The notes: generated by a model from the letters alone, not told the origin. Counted from the stretch's first letter, positions 47,090 through 55,728 are shown. The stretch: 64,000 bases of DNA from Alphaproteobacteria bacterium (GCA_028284045.1 JANQSN010000025.1:28064-92063); one strand, 5' to 3'. Numbers and translations: made by a program.

Positions 47090-48643
47090 CTAACGCGAGA
47101 TTGCCATCTCGTTGTTCACCATGTAGATGCCCGCCGGATGAAGCGCGAAGTTCTCAACATGGTTGTGCCAGACCGCGAGCCGGTTCTTGTAGAAGACGAC
47201 GGTGACCGGCAGCTCTTCGGAGATGATTTCCTGCATCCGGTTGAAGATCCGCTGGCGCTCTTCGGCGTCGAAGGCGCTGATCCCGTCGGCCAATAGTTGG
47301 TCGAACTCGGTGTTCGACCAATTGCCGAAATTCTCCAGCGCGCCGGTGCGGAAGGTGAAGTTGGGGAAATAGGCGGGATTGCCGGTTGGTGCGGAATTGC
47401 TGCTGAACATCAGCATGTCGGCACGGCCTTCGCGGAAATCGTCGACCGCCACCGTCCAGTCGCGCAGCACCTGCAACTCGCTTTCGATCCCGTGCTCGCG
47501 CAGGCGCGCCAGGTAAAGCTCGGCCGCCGGCTGCATGGACGGGCGACCGTGGTAGGAGCGCACGACCAGCCGGAACGGCTCGCCGTCACGGTCCAGCAGG
47601 CCATCACCGTCGCTGTCGGCGATACCGGCTTCCGCCAGCAGGGCGAGTGCCGCATCGGGGTCATACGGAACCGGCTGCAAGTCGGCGTTCGCCCAGGGGG
47701 CCGTCGGCAGGAAAATGCCGATGCCGGGGGCGCCGCCAAGGCCGTTCAGCACGGTATCGACGATCTCCTGGCGCGGCGACAGCATGTCGAGCGCGCGGCG
47801 CACGCGCAGGTCGGCGAGGGGACCGGTGTTGACCTGCAGGAAGAAGAACATGATGCGGCCGGTCGAGACCGCCTGCATGGTCACGTCGTCTCGATCGCGC
47901 ACACGGGGGATATCCGTGTCTGGGAAATTGGCGGCGACGTCGATGTCGCCCGCTTCCAAGGCCAGCATGACGGTGGCCGGATCGTCGATGGTCAAGAGCT
48001 GAATGCCGTCCAACGCGGCGGCCCCGCCCCAATAGTCGTCGAAGCGCACGGCATCGATGCTCTCGCCGGGCACCACCTCGTCCAGGACGAAGGGGCCGGT
48101 GCCGTAGAACCGGTCTTGCGTCGTCGCGGGCGAGACAATGGCGAGACCCGGATCGACGAGGTCATTCAGGAACGCGGCGTTGGGGTCTTCCGTCCTGATA
48201 CGCACCGTGTGCTCATCGACCACCTCGACCGCTTCGATGCCGATCAGCGATGCGATACGCTCGTTGTAGACGGGGCTTTCGGGATCGATGACACGCTCGA
48301 AGCTGAAGCGCACCGCGTCGGCGGTCAGCGGCATGCCGTCTTGAAAGACCACGCCGTCCTTCAACACGATCTCCCAAACCGTCGGCTCGATCGGTGTGGC
48401 GCTCTCCGCCAGCAGCGGCTCGAGCTGCAAATCCGCGTTCAGCCAGTACAGCGTTTCGGTCAACCCGGCCTCACTGGTCCGCCAGCCGTTCCAGCCGATC
48501 GCCGGGTCGGGGTTCGGTTGATCGAACCCGAACGGGATCGCGATCCGCAGCGTGTCTTCGCCGGCGGCGCTGCCCGCGCCGGCACAACAGGCAATCGCAG
48601 TGGCCACCAGCCAGGCGCGCGTGGAACGTCTTGTGAACAGCAT
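47090..48643 (-). CDS. ABC transporter substrate-binding protein, family 5 (peptide/nickel/metallophore type)
   Basis: A 517-aa periplasmic binding protein with a signal peptide (RRSTRAWLVATAIACCAGAGSAAG) and family 5 features such as WNGWRTSEAGLTETLYWLNADLQLEPLLAES, DGMPLTADAVRFSFERV and YGTGPFVLDEV. This family binds peptides, nickel chelates, opines or metallophores; the ligand cannot be read from the sequence. It is the first gene of the five-gene importer/EamA operon and lies 452 nt downstream of the cobalamin riboswitch edge on the same strand. Confidence 0.9.
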   Translation of the reverse strand: MLFTRRSTRAWLVATAIACCAGAGSAAGEDTLRIAIPFGFDQPNPDPAIGWNGWRTSEAGLTETLYWLNADLQLEPLLAESATPIEPTVWEIVLKDGVVFQDGMPLTADAVRFSFERVIDPESPVYNERIASLIGIEAVEVVDEHTVRIRTEDPNAAFLNDLVDPGLAIVSPATTQDRFYGTGPFVLDEVVPGESIDAVRFDDYWGGAAALDGIQLLTIDDPATVMLALEAGDIDVAANFPDTDIPRVRDRDDVTMQAVSTGRIMFFFLQVNTGPLADLRVRRALDMLSPRQEIVDTVLNGLGGAPGIGIFLPTAPWANADLQPVPYDPDAALALLAEAGIADSDGDGLLDRDGEPFRLVVRSYHGRPSMQPAAELYLARLREHGIESELQVLRDWTVAVDDFREGRADMLMFSSNSAPTGNPAYFPNFTFRTGALENFGNWSNTEFDQLLADGISAFDAEERQRIFNRMQEIISEELPVTVVFYKNRLAVWHNHVENFALHPAGIYMVNNEMAISR

Positions 48644-49094
48644 CGTTGTCTTTCCATGGTTTGCGGTTGACTGAGCGATCGGCGAGATCGCGTTATGTTA
48701 TTTAGTTACATCTCCCGCCAACGACCGCCGGCGTGCAGCAAGCCGCAAGTGCACGACCTTACGCTGGCGACATGCACCATTGGCCGGCCGCTGCCGCGGG
48801 GGCTGACGTGCTAGGGAAGGGTCGAACTGGCGGGGATCCTGCTCTCCATAACCAGGAGAGCAGGAACCAGGAGGGCAGGATCGATGGGGCGGGGGGAAAC
48901 GATCCGCCCCCACCCTATCCGATCGCGACTTCGGGTGGACGGGGATGTGTCCGGCTCAGCGACCCGCGGCATGGCAGGTGACCCGAGCCGTAGCGGTCGT
49001 ACGGCGCGCACGGACGATGTCGTCCGCGGTCGCGAAGCGTCTTTGGAAAGCCATGTCGTCATCCCCGGTGCACCCCGCCCGGTTGTGAAATCTC
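48644..49094 (-). other. Long leader between cobalamin riboswitch and ABC operon
   Basis: About 450 bases with no convincing gene. It contains a perfect 10-bp hairpin at 48838-48864 (CCTGCTCTCC / GGAGAGCAGG, 7-nt loop) that could take part in leader folding but lacks a U-run. A frame beginning near 49062 on the minus strand could encode an arginine/proline-rich peptide of about 83 aa without recognisable features. An ATGTTATTTAGTTACAT stretch at 48695-48711 resembles half of a Zur site. Confidence 0.45.
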
Positions 49095-49292
49095 TAGGGT
49101 GACGACGGCAGGTCTCCTGGCTTGCGGGTCGCTGCGCTTGGCCCCGGCCTTCCCGGTTTCCCAGTGGCGTGGGTGGGGTCGCGCTCACCGCTCACAGTTG
49201 CGGGGGCAGCCGCGGATTTGACCCCCGGATTGGGTCGGTCGCACCGCGTTCCCTTTTCATCCTCAAGGACTTTGGTCCTGTGAGGAACCGTC
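49095..49292 (-). promoter_or_regulatory. Cobalamin (adenosylcobalamin) riboswitch
   Basis: Read on the minus strand, the conserved core appears in order: GAAAAGGGAA, then TGCCCCCGCAACTGT, GCCACTGGGAA, GGGAAGGC and finally the B12 box AAGCCAGGAGACCTGCC (49107-49123). This is the classic cobalamin riboswitch layout. It would repress genes downstream on the minus strand when B12 is abundant. The first such gene is the family 5 binding protein starting at 48643, so the importer is a candidate for cobalt or corrinoid-related uptake; that link is inferred from orientation. Confidence 0.93.
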
Positions 49293-49406
49293 GATGGTCA
49301 TGTTGATGTCACTCCGCTGGGCATGCGTCAAGACCCGCCCGTCCTTGGACCCCATGGGCCAACAGACGACCGTCGACGCCTGAAGAGCCTGCGCGTTTCC
49401 CAACGC

Positions 49407-51014
49407 TTACGCGGAGGAGACGATATCCGCGCCCTTCTCTGCCACCACGAGCGAAGGGGCGTTCGTGTTGGATGAGGTTATGTTGGGAAAGACGGACGCG
49501 TCGATAACGCGCAACCCATCGACGCCGTAGACCTTGAGCGATGGGTCGACGACGCCCGTGTTCGTTTCCGGCGCCATTCGGCACGTTCCGCACGGGTGAA
49601 AGACGGACCCGGCGCGTCTGCGGAAGTCGCCGAGGATATCGTCCTCGGTCGCCTGCGCGGGATCGAAGGGCGGCGCGACCGCGATGAGCGACCGCATCGC
49701 CGACGTCTCCTGCAGGCGACCGATCAGGCGCGCGCCGGCGATGACGTCCGCGACATCCTTCTGGGTACTGAGGTAGCTCGGACGGATGACCGGGGCGACC
49801 GAGGCCTCAGAGGACGCGATGTCGACCCGCCCGGTGCTCGACGGCCGGGTCGCGTTGAATCCCAGGATGAAGCCCGGATAGGGGTCGGGCTTGAACAGCT
49901 CGCGCCGGTGAACCAGCTCGGCGGAATAGCTGATTGGATTGAAGTACAACTGCATATCGGGTCGCGGCAGGTCCGGCGCGCTGCGCACCATTCCACCGAA
50001 CTGGTTCACGCCGATGCTGAGCGGCCCGCGCCGGCTCAAGAGGAACCGGAGAGCAACCGAGATGCGTCCGGGCCAGTTGCCAAGCACATTGTTCAATGTC
50101 GGCTTGGCGGCCCGATAGTAGTAGTTGACGCCGAGATGATCCTGCAATCCGCCGCCGACCGCGTCGTTCGCGTACAGAACATCGACCCCGACGGACGAGA
50201 GCAATGCCCCCGGTCCGACGCCCGATCTTTGCAGGAGAGCCGGCGACCCGATGGCGCCCGCGGCAAGAATGACCTCTGCGCGCGCGGTGGCCTGTTCGGT
50301 AATCGAATTGCGTTCGTACTCGACGCCGACGGCGCGACGGTTGCGGAAGAGGACGCGTTTCACGACGGCGTTGCTTCGAACCAGGAGATTGGGTCGGCGC
50401 AGCGCCGGGCGCAGGAAGGCGATCGACGCCGAACAGCGCCATCCCCGCCGAGTCGTCACATTGTAGCCGCCGACGCCTTCGGGATCGGCGCCGTTGACGT
50501 CGGTTGCGCGGCGCAGTCCCAGTTCCGACGCCGCGTCGAGAAAGTGGCTCTTGACCGGATGGTAGTCAGCGTCTCGGTTGCAGACCCAGAGCGGTCCGTC
50601 GCCGGAACGCGAACCATCTTCGAGAACTCTGCGCTCGAATCGACTGTAGGACTGCGCGATATCGGCCCACCCCCAACCCGGGTTGCCGGCCTCGCGCCAG
50701 TCTTCATAGTCGCTGGGCATGCCGTGCGAATAAACCATCGCATTTATCGAACTGGATCCGCCAAGAACCTTGCCCCGAGGGAAATAGATCTGGCGATCTC
50801 CCAGAAATGGCTCAGGTTCCGAATAGAACTTCCAGTTCAGTCTGGCATCGAAAAACGTCTTCCCATAGCCAATCGGGAGGTGAATCCAGAGCGAGCGATC
50901 CGGCCCGCCAGCCTCAAGCAGCAGGACGGAACGCTTGCCGTCGGCGGTCAAACGATCCGCCAGGACGCATCCAGCCGAGCCGCCACCGACGATGATGAAA
51001 TCGAACTGCTCCAA
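49407..51014 (-). CDS. GMC family FAD-dependent oxidoreductase (choline-dehydrogenase-like)
   Basis: A flavoprotein of about 535 aa that oxidises alcohols. The FAD site FDFIIVGGGSAGCVLADRL is at the N-terminus, followed by PRGKVLGGSSSINAMVYSHG, GAIGSPALLQRSGVGP and the C-terminal active-site region FHPCGTCRM...NITSSNTNAPSLVVAEKGAD. The substrate is unknown. The start is uncertain: a TTG at 51014 gives the usual family N-terminus, while the frame is open to 51215, overlapping the 75-aa gene. It appears to be the last gene of the zur-led run. Confidence 0.88.
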   Translation of the reverse strand: MEQFDFIIVGGGSAGCVLADRLTADGKRSVLLLEAGGPDRSLWIHLPIGYGKTFFDARLNWKFYSEPEPFLGDRQIYFPRGKVLGGSSSINAMVYSHGMPSDYEDWREAGNPGWGWADIAQSYSRFERRVLEDGSRSGDGPLWVCNRDADYHPVKSHFLDAASELGLRRATDVNGADPEGVGGYNVTTRRGWRCSASIAFLRPALRRPNLLVRSNAVVKRVLFRNRRAVGVEYERNSITEQATARAEVILAAGAIGSPALLQRSGVGPGALLSSVGVDVLYANDAVGGGLQDHLGVNYYYRAAKPTLNNVLGNWPGRISVALRFLLSRRGPLSIGVNQFGGMVRSAPDLPRPDMQLYFNPISYSAELVHRRELFKPDPYPGFILGFNATRPSSTGRVDIASSEASVAPVIRPSYLSTQKDVADVIAGARLIGRLQETSAMRSLIAVAPPFDPAQATEDDILGDFRRRAGSVFHPCGTCRMAPETNTGVVDPSLKVYGVDGLRVIDASVFPNITSSNTNAPSLVVAEKGADIVSSA

Positions 51015-51072
51015 CAGATGGTCCCCGTGATGCTCCAGCGCGCCACCATCGACAGGCCGAGGAGCCAAGCCG

Positions 51073-51300
51073 CTACGAGGATCGTTCCAGTTCACGCGCC
51101 GCCTGCTCGAACCAGCCGACGACACGCGCAAGATGGGCCTCACCCCAGGCCGCCGTGAACTTCTGCGTACCCTCGTCAGCGGGGTTGCGAAGGGCCGTGA
51201 GACGTTGCTCGACATAGGCCGGGGTAAGCGGGATGCGACAAAGCACTGTGATGCAATGCTTCCAGTCGTCGTAAGTTTTCAACGATTGTATCACGGTCAT
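51073..51300 (-). CDS. Small conserved-looking hypothetical protein (75 aa)
   Basis: A 75-aa soluble protein rich in Ala, Arg and Trp, beginning MTVIQSLKTYDDWKHCITVL. No family is recognised. Its composition is protein-like (balanced hydrophobics, aromatic residues), and it is spaced evenly between cysS (62 nt) and the oxidoreductase (58 nt), which supports a real gene. It may partner the oxidoreductase, but this is only position-based. Confidence 0.6.
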   Translation of the reverse strand: MTVIQSLKTYDDWKHCITVLCRIPLTPAYVEQRLTALRNPADEGTQKFTAAWGEAHLARVVGWFEQAARELERSS

Positions 51301-51362
51301 CCTGCTGCTGTTTCTTCAGGTTGCTCTTTGTCCTCGTTCGGACCCTCAACCGGCGGATCGTC

Positions 51363-52745
51363 CTATCCGGTTCTCTGCCAAGCCGAGCCGTCGGCTCGAT
51401 CGCGAACCACGACGCCGAGGGCAGCGAGTTCGTCGCGGATCCGATCCGCGGTGGCATAGTCTCGTTCCGATCGCGCGACCAACCGCGCCTCAACCAAGTG
51501 CTCGATCCTTGCCGTCTCTTCGTCTTCTGCGGTGGTCTGTCCGAACCAGGCTGCCGGATCCTGCTGCAACAGGCCCAGGAGCCCACCGGCTTCCCTGAGC
51601 GCTGCCTTACAGGCGGCGCGATCCGCCATGGTCGTCGCCTGACGCGCCGCCTTCGCCAGTCGGAAGAGTTCGGCGATCGCACCGGGAAAGTTCAGATCAT
51701 CCTCAAGGGCCGCCACGACGGCGTCGTGCAGACCGAGCGGACAGGCGCCATCGGGCGCATCGTCGAGATCGCGGAGCACACCGTAGAGCCGATCCAGCCC
51801 GCGCCGCGCCTGAGCAAGTCCGTCCGCGCTCCAGTCGAGCGGCTTGCGGTAGTGCGCGCCCAGCAGCGCGAAGCGGATGGCCTCACCGGGCGCCTCGCTC
51901 AGCAGATCACGCACGAGAAGCACGTTGCCAAGCGATTTCGACATCTTCCGTCCTTCGACGGTGACGAAGCCGTTGTGGACCCAGTAGCGGCAGTAGAGTT
52001 CTCCGTCATGGGCGCAGGTGCCTTGGGCGATCTCGTTTTCATGGTGCGGGAAGATCAGGTCCTGACCGCCCCCGTGAATGTCGATCGACACACCGAGGTG
52101 CTGTTCGATCATCGCCGAACATTCGATATGCCAGCCGGGTCGCCCGCGGCCCCAGGGACTCTCCCAGCCGGGCAGGTCCGGTGTCGAGGGCTTCCAGAGG
52201 ATGAAGTCCGCCGGATCTCGCTTGTAGGGGGCGACCTCCACCCGCGCACCGGCGATCATCTCGTCACGACTGCGGCCGGACAGCGCCCCGTAAGCCGAGA
52301 ACGAGGGCACGTGAAACAGGACATGCCCTTCGACCGCATAGGCATGGCCCCGCGCGATCAGCCGCTCCACCAGTCCGATGATCTCTGGGACATGGTCCGT
52401 CACGCATGGCTCAAGGTCCGGCGCGAGCACGCCGAGCGCGGCCATGTCGGCATGGTAGGCCTCGATAAATCGTTCCGTGATGACCGAAATCGGCTGGCCC
52501 GTCTCCTGCGCGGCGGCGTTGATCTTGTCGTCGACATCCGTGAAGTTGCGGGCGTAGACGACCCGCCCGAAGCGCCGCTTCAATAGACGGTAGAGAACGT
52601 CGAAGACAACCGCCGGGCGGGCGTTCCCGATATGCGCGAAGTTGTAGACCGTCGGCCCGCACACATACATCGTCACGTGATCGGGGTTTGCCGGCGAGAA
52701 CGGTTCTGTCGTCCGGGTCAACGTGTTGGTCAGGCGCAGCGTCAT
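51363..52745 (-). CDS. cysS: Cysteinyl-tRNA synthetase
   Basis: A class I aminoacyl-tRNA synthetase charging tRNA-Cys. The HIGH-type motif is FAHIGNARP, and KMSKSLGN is the KMSKS loop. The zinc-site residues known in this family are all present: Cys in YVCGPTVYN, Cys in WHIECSAM, and His/Glu in [10 protein letters not shown]. The ATG at 52745 overlaps the stop of the 113-aa gene by 4 nt. The 460-aa length is normal. Its position in a zur-led operon suggests a second, zinc-starvation-induced copy, which cannot be confirmed without the rest of the genome. Confidence 0.93.
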   Translation of the reverse strand: MTLRLTNTLTRTTEPFSPANPDHVTMYVCGPTVYNFAHIGNARPAVVFDVLYRLLKRRFGRVVYARNFTDVDDKINAAAQETGQPISVITERFIEAYHADMAALGVLAPDLEPCVTDHVPEIIGLVERLIARGHAYAVEGHVLFHVPSFSAYGALSGRSRDEMIAGARVEVAPYKRDPADFILWKPSTPDLPGWESPWGRGRPGWHIECSAMIEQHLGVSIDIHGGGQDLIFPHHENEIAQGTCAHDGELYCRYWVHNGFVTVEGRKMSKSLGNVLLVRDLLSEAPGEAIRFALLGAHYRKPLDWSADGLAQARRGLDRLYGVLRDLDDAPDGACPLGLHDAVVAALEDDLNFPGAIAELFRLAKAARQATTMADRAACKAALREAGGLLGLLQQDPAAWFGQTTAEDEETARIEHLVEARLVARSERDYATADRIRDELAALGVVVRDRADGSAWQRTG

Positions 52746-53083
52746 TCCGGCACCTCCCCGGAGCGAGGACCGCCCGGCAGCTCGACGTAGAACCCGCCGC
52801 CATCCGCCTCGGGCAAAGGTTGAAAGCGCGTGACGAGCCCGCGCTTGCGCGCCTCCAGGAGCTGCCGGCCGATCGGAAGGAAGAGGGTCTCTCCACTGGT
52901 CGGGGTGGCCGGATCGATGCGGATCACCACGCTTGTCCAGTCGCCCGAGCGCTGCCGTTCCAGCATTTCGGAGATCGCCGTCCGGGCGTCGCTTAAGCAA
53001 ACGCCGCGCAGATCGAGCGTGAGTTCACCGGTTGCGCGATCGCCGACAAGGGCGCGGATGCTGTCAGGTTCAAACAACGGCAT
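52742..53083 (-). CDS. Small protein with Smr-like pattern (113 aa)
   Basis: The 113-aa sequence has [21 protein letters not shown] near residue 20 and ends with [18 protein letters not shown]. This spacing faintly resembles Smr domains (LDLHG...GGGG.T.VEL), but the HGKG-type motif is missing. The function is unknown. It lies 48 nt after the COG0523 gene and is coupled to cysS by a 4-nt overlap, so it belongs to the zur operon. Confidence 0.6.
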   Translation of the reverse strand: MPLFEPDSIRALVGDRATGELTLDLRGVCLSDARTAISEMLERQRSGDWTSVVIRIDPATPTSGETLFLPIGRQLLEARKRGLVTRFQPLPEADGGGFYVELPGGPRSGEVPE

Positions 53084-53131
53084 GGCGGTTTCTTCCTGAC
53101 CGACGACGATGCTCGGGGGCCAGCAGATCCA

Positions 53132-54277
53132 TCAGGGACGCCCCTCGACCATGGCGACGTCGCCGTTGCCCGACCCGTCGGGTCGGCGTGCGGGCGGCTT
53201 GGCCTTGACCTTGGTGAACATCTTGAGCGTGTCGCGCAGGACCGACTCGTCGATGTCTCGCGTGATGAAGACGATCCGGGAGCGGCGATCCTCGCTCGGC
53301 CACGCTTTCAGCATGACCGCAGGATGAAAGATGTGCTGGACCCCGTGAACGACAACCGGTCCGTCGAGATCGGCCACATTGATGATCCCCTTGGTGCGCA
53401 GGAAGTCGGCACCCCGGAATAGGAGCAGCGTTTCGAGCCAGAGATCGAGCGCATAGCTATGAATCGGCTCATCGATCGTGAGGCAGAGCGCCTTGATGTG
53501 CGCGTCATGGCGATTGACGTCGTTGTGCGGATGGGGGTGGCCGTGCCCGGCCGTTGCGTGTTCATGGTCGTGCGGCTCGCCATAGGCTTCCGCCTTCAGC
53601 CAGTTCTGCACGTCGAGGCTCTTGGTCTTCGGGTCGTAGAGACCGGCATCGAACAGCTTTGCCGGATCGACAACACCGTTCTCTGCGATGATCTGCGGGG
53701 CGGCGGGGTTCAAGACCCTGAGACGGTCCTGCAACCGTCGACGGGCATCGCGGTCGGCAAGATCGGCCTTGGTCAGCAGCAACCGGTCGGCCAGGGCCGC
53801 CTGTTTGACCGACTCGATCTGGCGATCGAGCGTATCGGCGCCGTTGACGGCATCGACCGTGGCGATGACCCCGTCCAGGCGATAGCGCCGCGCGACGGCT
53901 GGGTCGGTCATCAGGGTGTGGAGGATCGGGGCCGGATCGGCGAGCCCGGTGGTCTCGATCACCACCCGATCGAACCCGAGCGCGCCGCGGCGCGCAAAGC
54001 GTCCGGGCGCCTCTTGCAAGGTCTTGGCCAGGTCGCCCCGGATGGTGCAGCAGAGGCAGCCGCTCGTCATTTCGATGACCACGTCATCCGCGCTGTGGGT
54101 CACGAGGTCGTGGTCGAGCCCGATCTCCCCGAACTCATTGATGAGCACCAGGGTCCGGTTCAGCGCAGGCTGTTGGATCAGATGGTTGAGGACCGTCGTC
54201 TTGCCGCTGCCAAGGAACCCGGTCAGCACCGAGACCGGCAGACGTGGCGACGACCCATCGGGGTTCCGGCTTCCCAT
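53132..54277 (-). CDS. COG0523 family GTP-binding metallochaperone (CobW/ZigA-like)
   Basis: A 381-aa G3E GTPase. The P-loop GFLGSGKTT is at 20-28, the metal-binding CLCC motif at 74-77 (SGCLCCTIR), and INEFGEIG and LLTKADLAD are further G-motifs. A His-rich loop (~230-255, with HDHEHATAGHGHPHPH) may bind zinc. Zur-controlled COG0523 proteins are thought to deliver zinc to priority enzymes. It starts 18 nt after zur, so the two are co-transcribed. Confidence 0.93.
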   Translation of the reverse strand: MGSRNPDGSSPRLPVSVLTGFLGSGKTTVLNHLIQQPALNRTLVLINEFGEIGLDHDLVTHSADDVVIEMTSGCLCCTIRGDLAKTLQEAPGRFARRGALGFDRVVIETTGLADPAPILHTLMTDPAVARRYRLDGVIATVDAVNGADTLDRQIESVKQAALADRLLLTKADLADRDARRRLQDRLRVLNPAAPQIIAENGVVDPAKLFDAGLYDPKTKSLDVQNWLKAEAYGEPHDHEHATAGHGHPHPHNDVNRHDAHIKALCLTIDEPIHSYALDLWLETLLLFRGADFLRTKGIINVADLDGPVVVHGVQHIFHPAVMLKAWPSEDRRSRIVFITRDIDESVLRDTLKMFTKVKAKPPARRPDGSGNGDVAMVEGRP

Positions 54278-54295
54278 GGGGTTCCTCTTGCCCGT

Positions 54296-54802
54296 TCAGT
54301 CCGCGCCCGCCGCAACACAGTGGGCGCAGATGCCCTCTACCTCGACCACCCGCCGCGCCGCGCGGAACCCCAGGACGGCGGCATCCTCGCAAAGCAGGCG
54401 CCCCACCCGCGGATCCTCGATTTCGACCGAAGTCCCGCAGTTGCTGCAGACGAAGAACAGACTGTCGTGCTGGCGTTCCGGATGGGCGCAGGGCACGTAA
54501 GCGTTCCGACTTTCGATCTTCGAGGCGAGCCCCTGGGACATCAGGAACTCCAGCGCCCGGTAGACGGTGGGCGGCCCGACCGGACGGGAGTCCCTGCGCT
54601 TCAGCGCTTCGATCAGTTCGTAGGCGCCCGTCGGGCGACCGCTCTCCCAGAGCAACATCAGTATCTTGCGCCGCAGCTTCGTAAGTCGCGCGCCCCGCGC
54701 GTCGCAGAGGGCCATTGCCAGCGTTACCCGTTCAGCCGGTGCATGCTGTCCGCCGCCATTGGCATCTGTGCACCGCTGGGACTGGATCGACACGAGTGCC
54801 AT
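54296..54802 (-). CDS. zur: Zinc uptake regulator Zur (Fur family)
   Basis: A 168-aa Fur-family repressor. The recognition region is GPPTVYRALEFLMSQGL; structural zinc cysteines are CSNC (119/122) and CAHC (159/162), with His 107 and His 112 in the regulatory region. The C-terminal CAHC pair and the neighbouring zinc-related genes favour Zur over Fur, Mur or Irr. The ATG lies 31 bp from a perfect Zur palindrome, so it probably represses itself. A 30-residue N-terminal extension precedes the conserved domain. Confidence 0.92.
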   Translation of the reverse strand: MALVSIQSQRCTDANGGGQHAPAERVTLAMALCDARGARLTKLRRKILMLLWESGRPTGAYELIEALKRRDSRPVGPPTVYRALEFLMSQGLASKIESRNAYVPCAHPERQHDSLFFVCSNCGTSVEIEDPRVGRLLCEDAAVLGFRAARRVVEVEGICAHCVAAGAD

Positions 54803-54832
54803 GGCGTTGTCTCATCTTGCGGCCGATAGCGT

Positions 54833-54846
54833 AATGTTATAACATT
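54833..54846. promoter_or_regulatory. Zur box between zur and hisI
   Basis: AATGTTATAACATT is a perfect 14-bp palindrome and matches the alphaproteobacterial Zur operator. It lies 31 bp upstream of zur and 58 bp upstream of the hisI ATG, so it can control both divergent transcripts. Confidence 0.88.
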
Positions 54847-54903
54847 GCGACCTTTGAGTGCAATATCCAAGTGCCCCTGAAATCCGGTCCAGGAGCGGCT
54901 GCC

Positions 54904-55407
54904 ATGGCGCCTGACAGGTCTGTTCCGGCGCCCGCCGCCGCCTTCGCCACCCGTACGACGGTCGAGCAGGTCGAGGAAGGCCTCGCCCTGGCGCCAAAGT
55001 TCGACACCGACGGACTGATCGCCTGCATCACGACCGACGCCAACACGGGCGACGTGCTGATGCTCGGCTACATGACGGGCGAGGCTCTACAGCGAACGAT
55101 CGTGACCGGCGAGGCGCACTACTGGAGCCGAAGCCGACAGTGCCTCTGGCGCAAGGGCGCGACCAGTGGCCTCGTCCAAGAGGTTGTCGAGATGCGGATC
55201 GACGACGACCAGGACGCCGTCTGGCTGCGCGTCCGGGTCGCGGGGTCGGGTGCCAGTTGTCACGTCGGCTACCGTTCGTGCTTCTATCGATCGGTTGAGC
55301 TCGGTGGCCCATCTGGTGGGCCGGCTCGGCTCGTGCTCACGGAGTCGCGGAAGTCCTTCGATCCGAAGGCCGTCTATGGCGACGCACCGAACCCGACGCA
55401 GCTTTGA
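54904..55407 (+). CDS. hisI: Phosphoribosyl-AMP cyclohydrolase, zinc-starvation paralogue type
   Basis: HisI opens the purine ring of phosphoribosyl-AMP in histidine synthesis. SRQCLWRKGATSGLVQEV and CHVGYRSCFYR are diagnostic. In usual HisI the zinc site includes the Cys of a D-C-D motif; here the motif is D-D-D (residues 100-102), so that ligand is Asp 101, while Cys 119 and Cys 126 remain. The ATG at 54904 follows AGGAG and gives 167 aa. Divergence from zur across a Zur box suggests expression when zinc is short. Confidence 0.92.
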   Translation: MAPDRSVPAPAAAFATRTTVEQVEEGLALAPKFDTDGLIACITTDANTGDVLMLGYMTGEALQRTIVTGEAHYWSRSRQCLWRKGATSGLVQEVVEMRIDDDQDAVWLRVRVAGSGASCHVGYRSCFYRSVELGGPSGGPARLVLTESRKSFDPKAVYGDAPNPTQL

Positions 55408-55728
55408 GAGACGCTGAGATGCCCCTCATGCTTCCAGCAAGAGGTCTGCTTGAGCCCATCTCTCGACGCTTTCGGCGTCCGTGCACACCCAATCCATGAG
55501 CCAGAAACACCCCATTTCGAAGCACAGGAAATGAAGGTCGCGTACGTCTTTGCGACGTGAGCGCGTGCTTCGCTGATCTGGGCTGAATTTTTCGCTACCG
55601 TGCCGAAGGCCGTGAGCCCGCCATGGCGGCGTGACTCACAAGACCCAGCCTCCGGCGAACCCGGTGCGGTTCAATGTCCATACGGATGGTTGCCGATCAT
55701 AGCGCAGATAACTCGAACGGGATCTCGC
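55408..55728. other. Intergenic region between convergent hisI and ABC operon
   Basis: 321 bases without a gene. A CCGCCATGGCGG palindrome near 55617-55628 lies in an imperfect larger hairpin (GTGAG...CTCAC) and could separate the converging transcripts, but no T-run follows. The rest is unremarkable. Confidence 0.4.

Noticed and set aside
48695..48711. ATGTTATTTAGTTACAT as a Zur operator for the first ABC operon
   Set aside because: Only the left half matches the good Zur box at 54833, and the right half breaks the palindrome.
48811..49062. Possible riboswitch-controlled small gene in the ABC leader
   Set aside because: The peptide is Arg/Pro/Ser-rich without family resemblance (no CbtA/CbtB or cobalamin gene features). 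Kept only as a remark in the leader finding.
51015..51215. N-terminal extension of the GMC oxidoreductase
   Set aside because: The extra 67 residues are Arg/Ser-rich, overlap the 75-aa gene and precede the conserved FAD-binding start, so a shorter product is more likely.
55610..55640. Rho-independent terminator after hisI
   Set aside because: A palindrome is present but there is no T-run on either strand.
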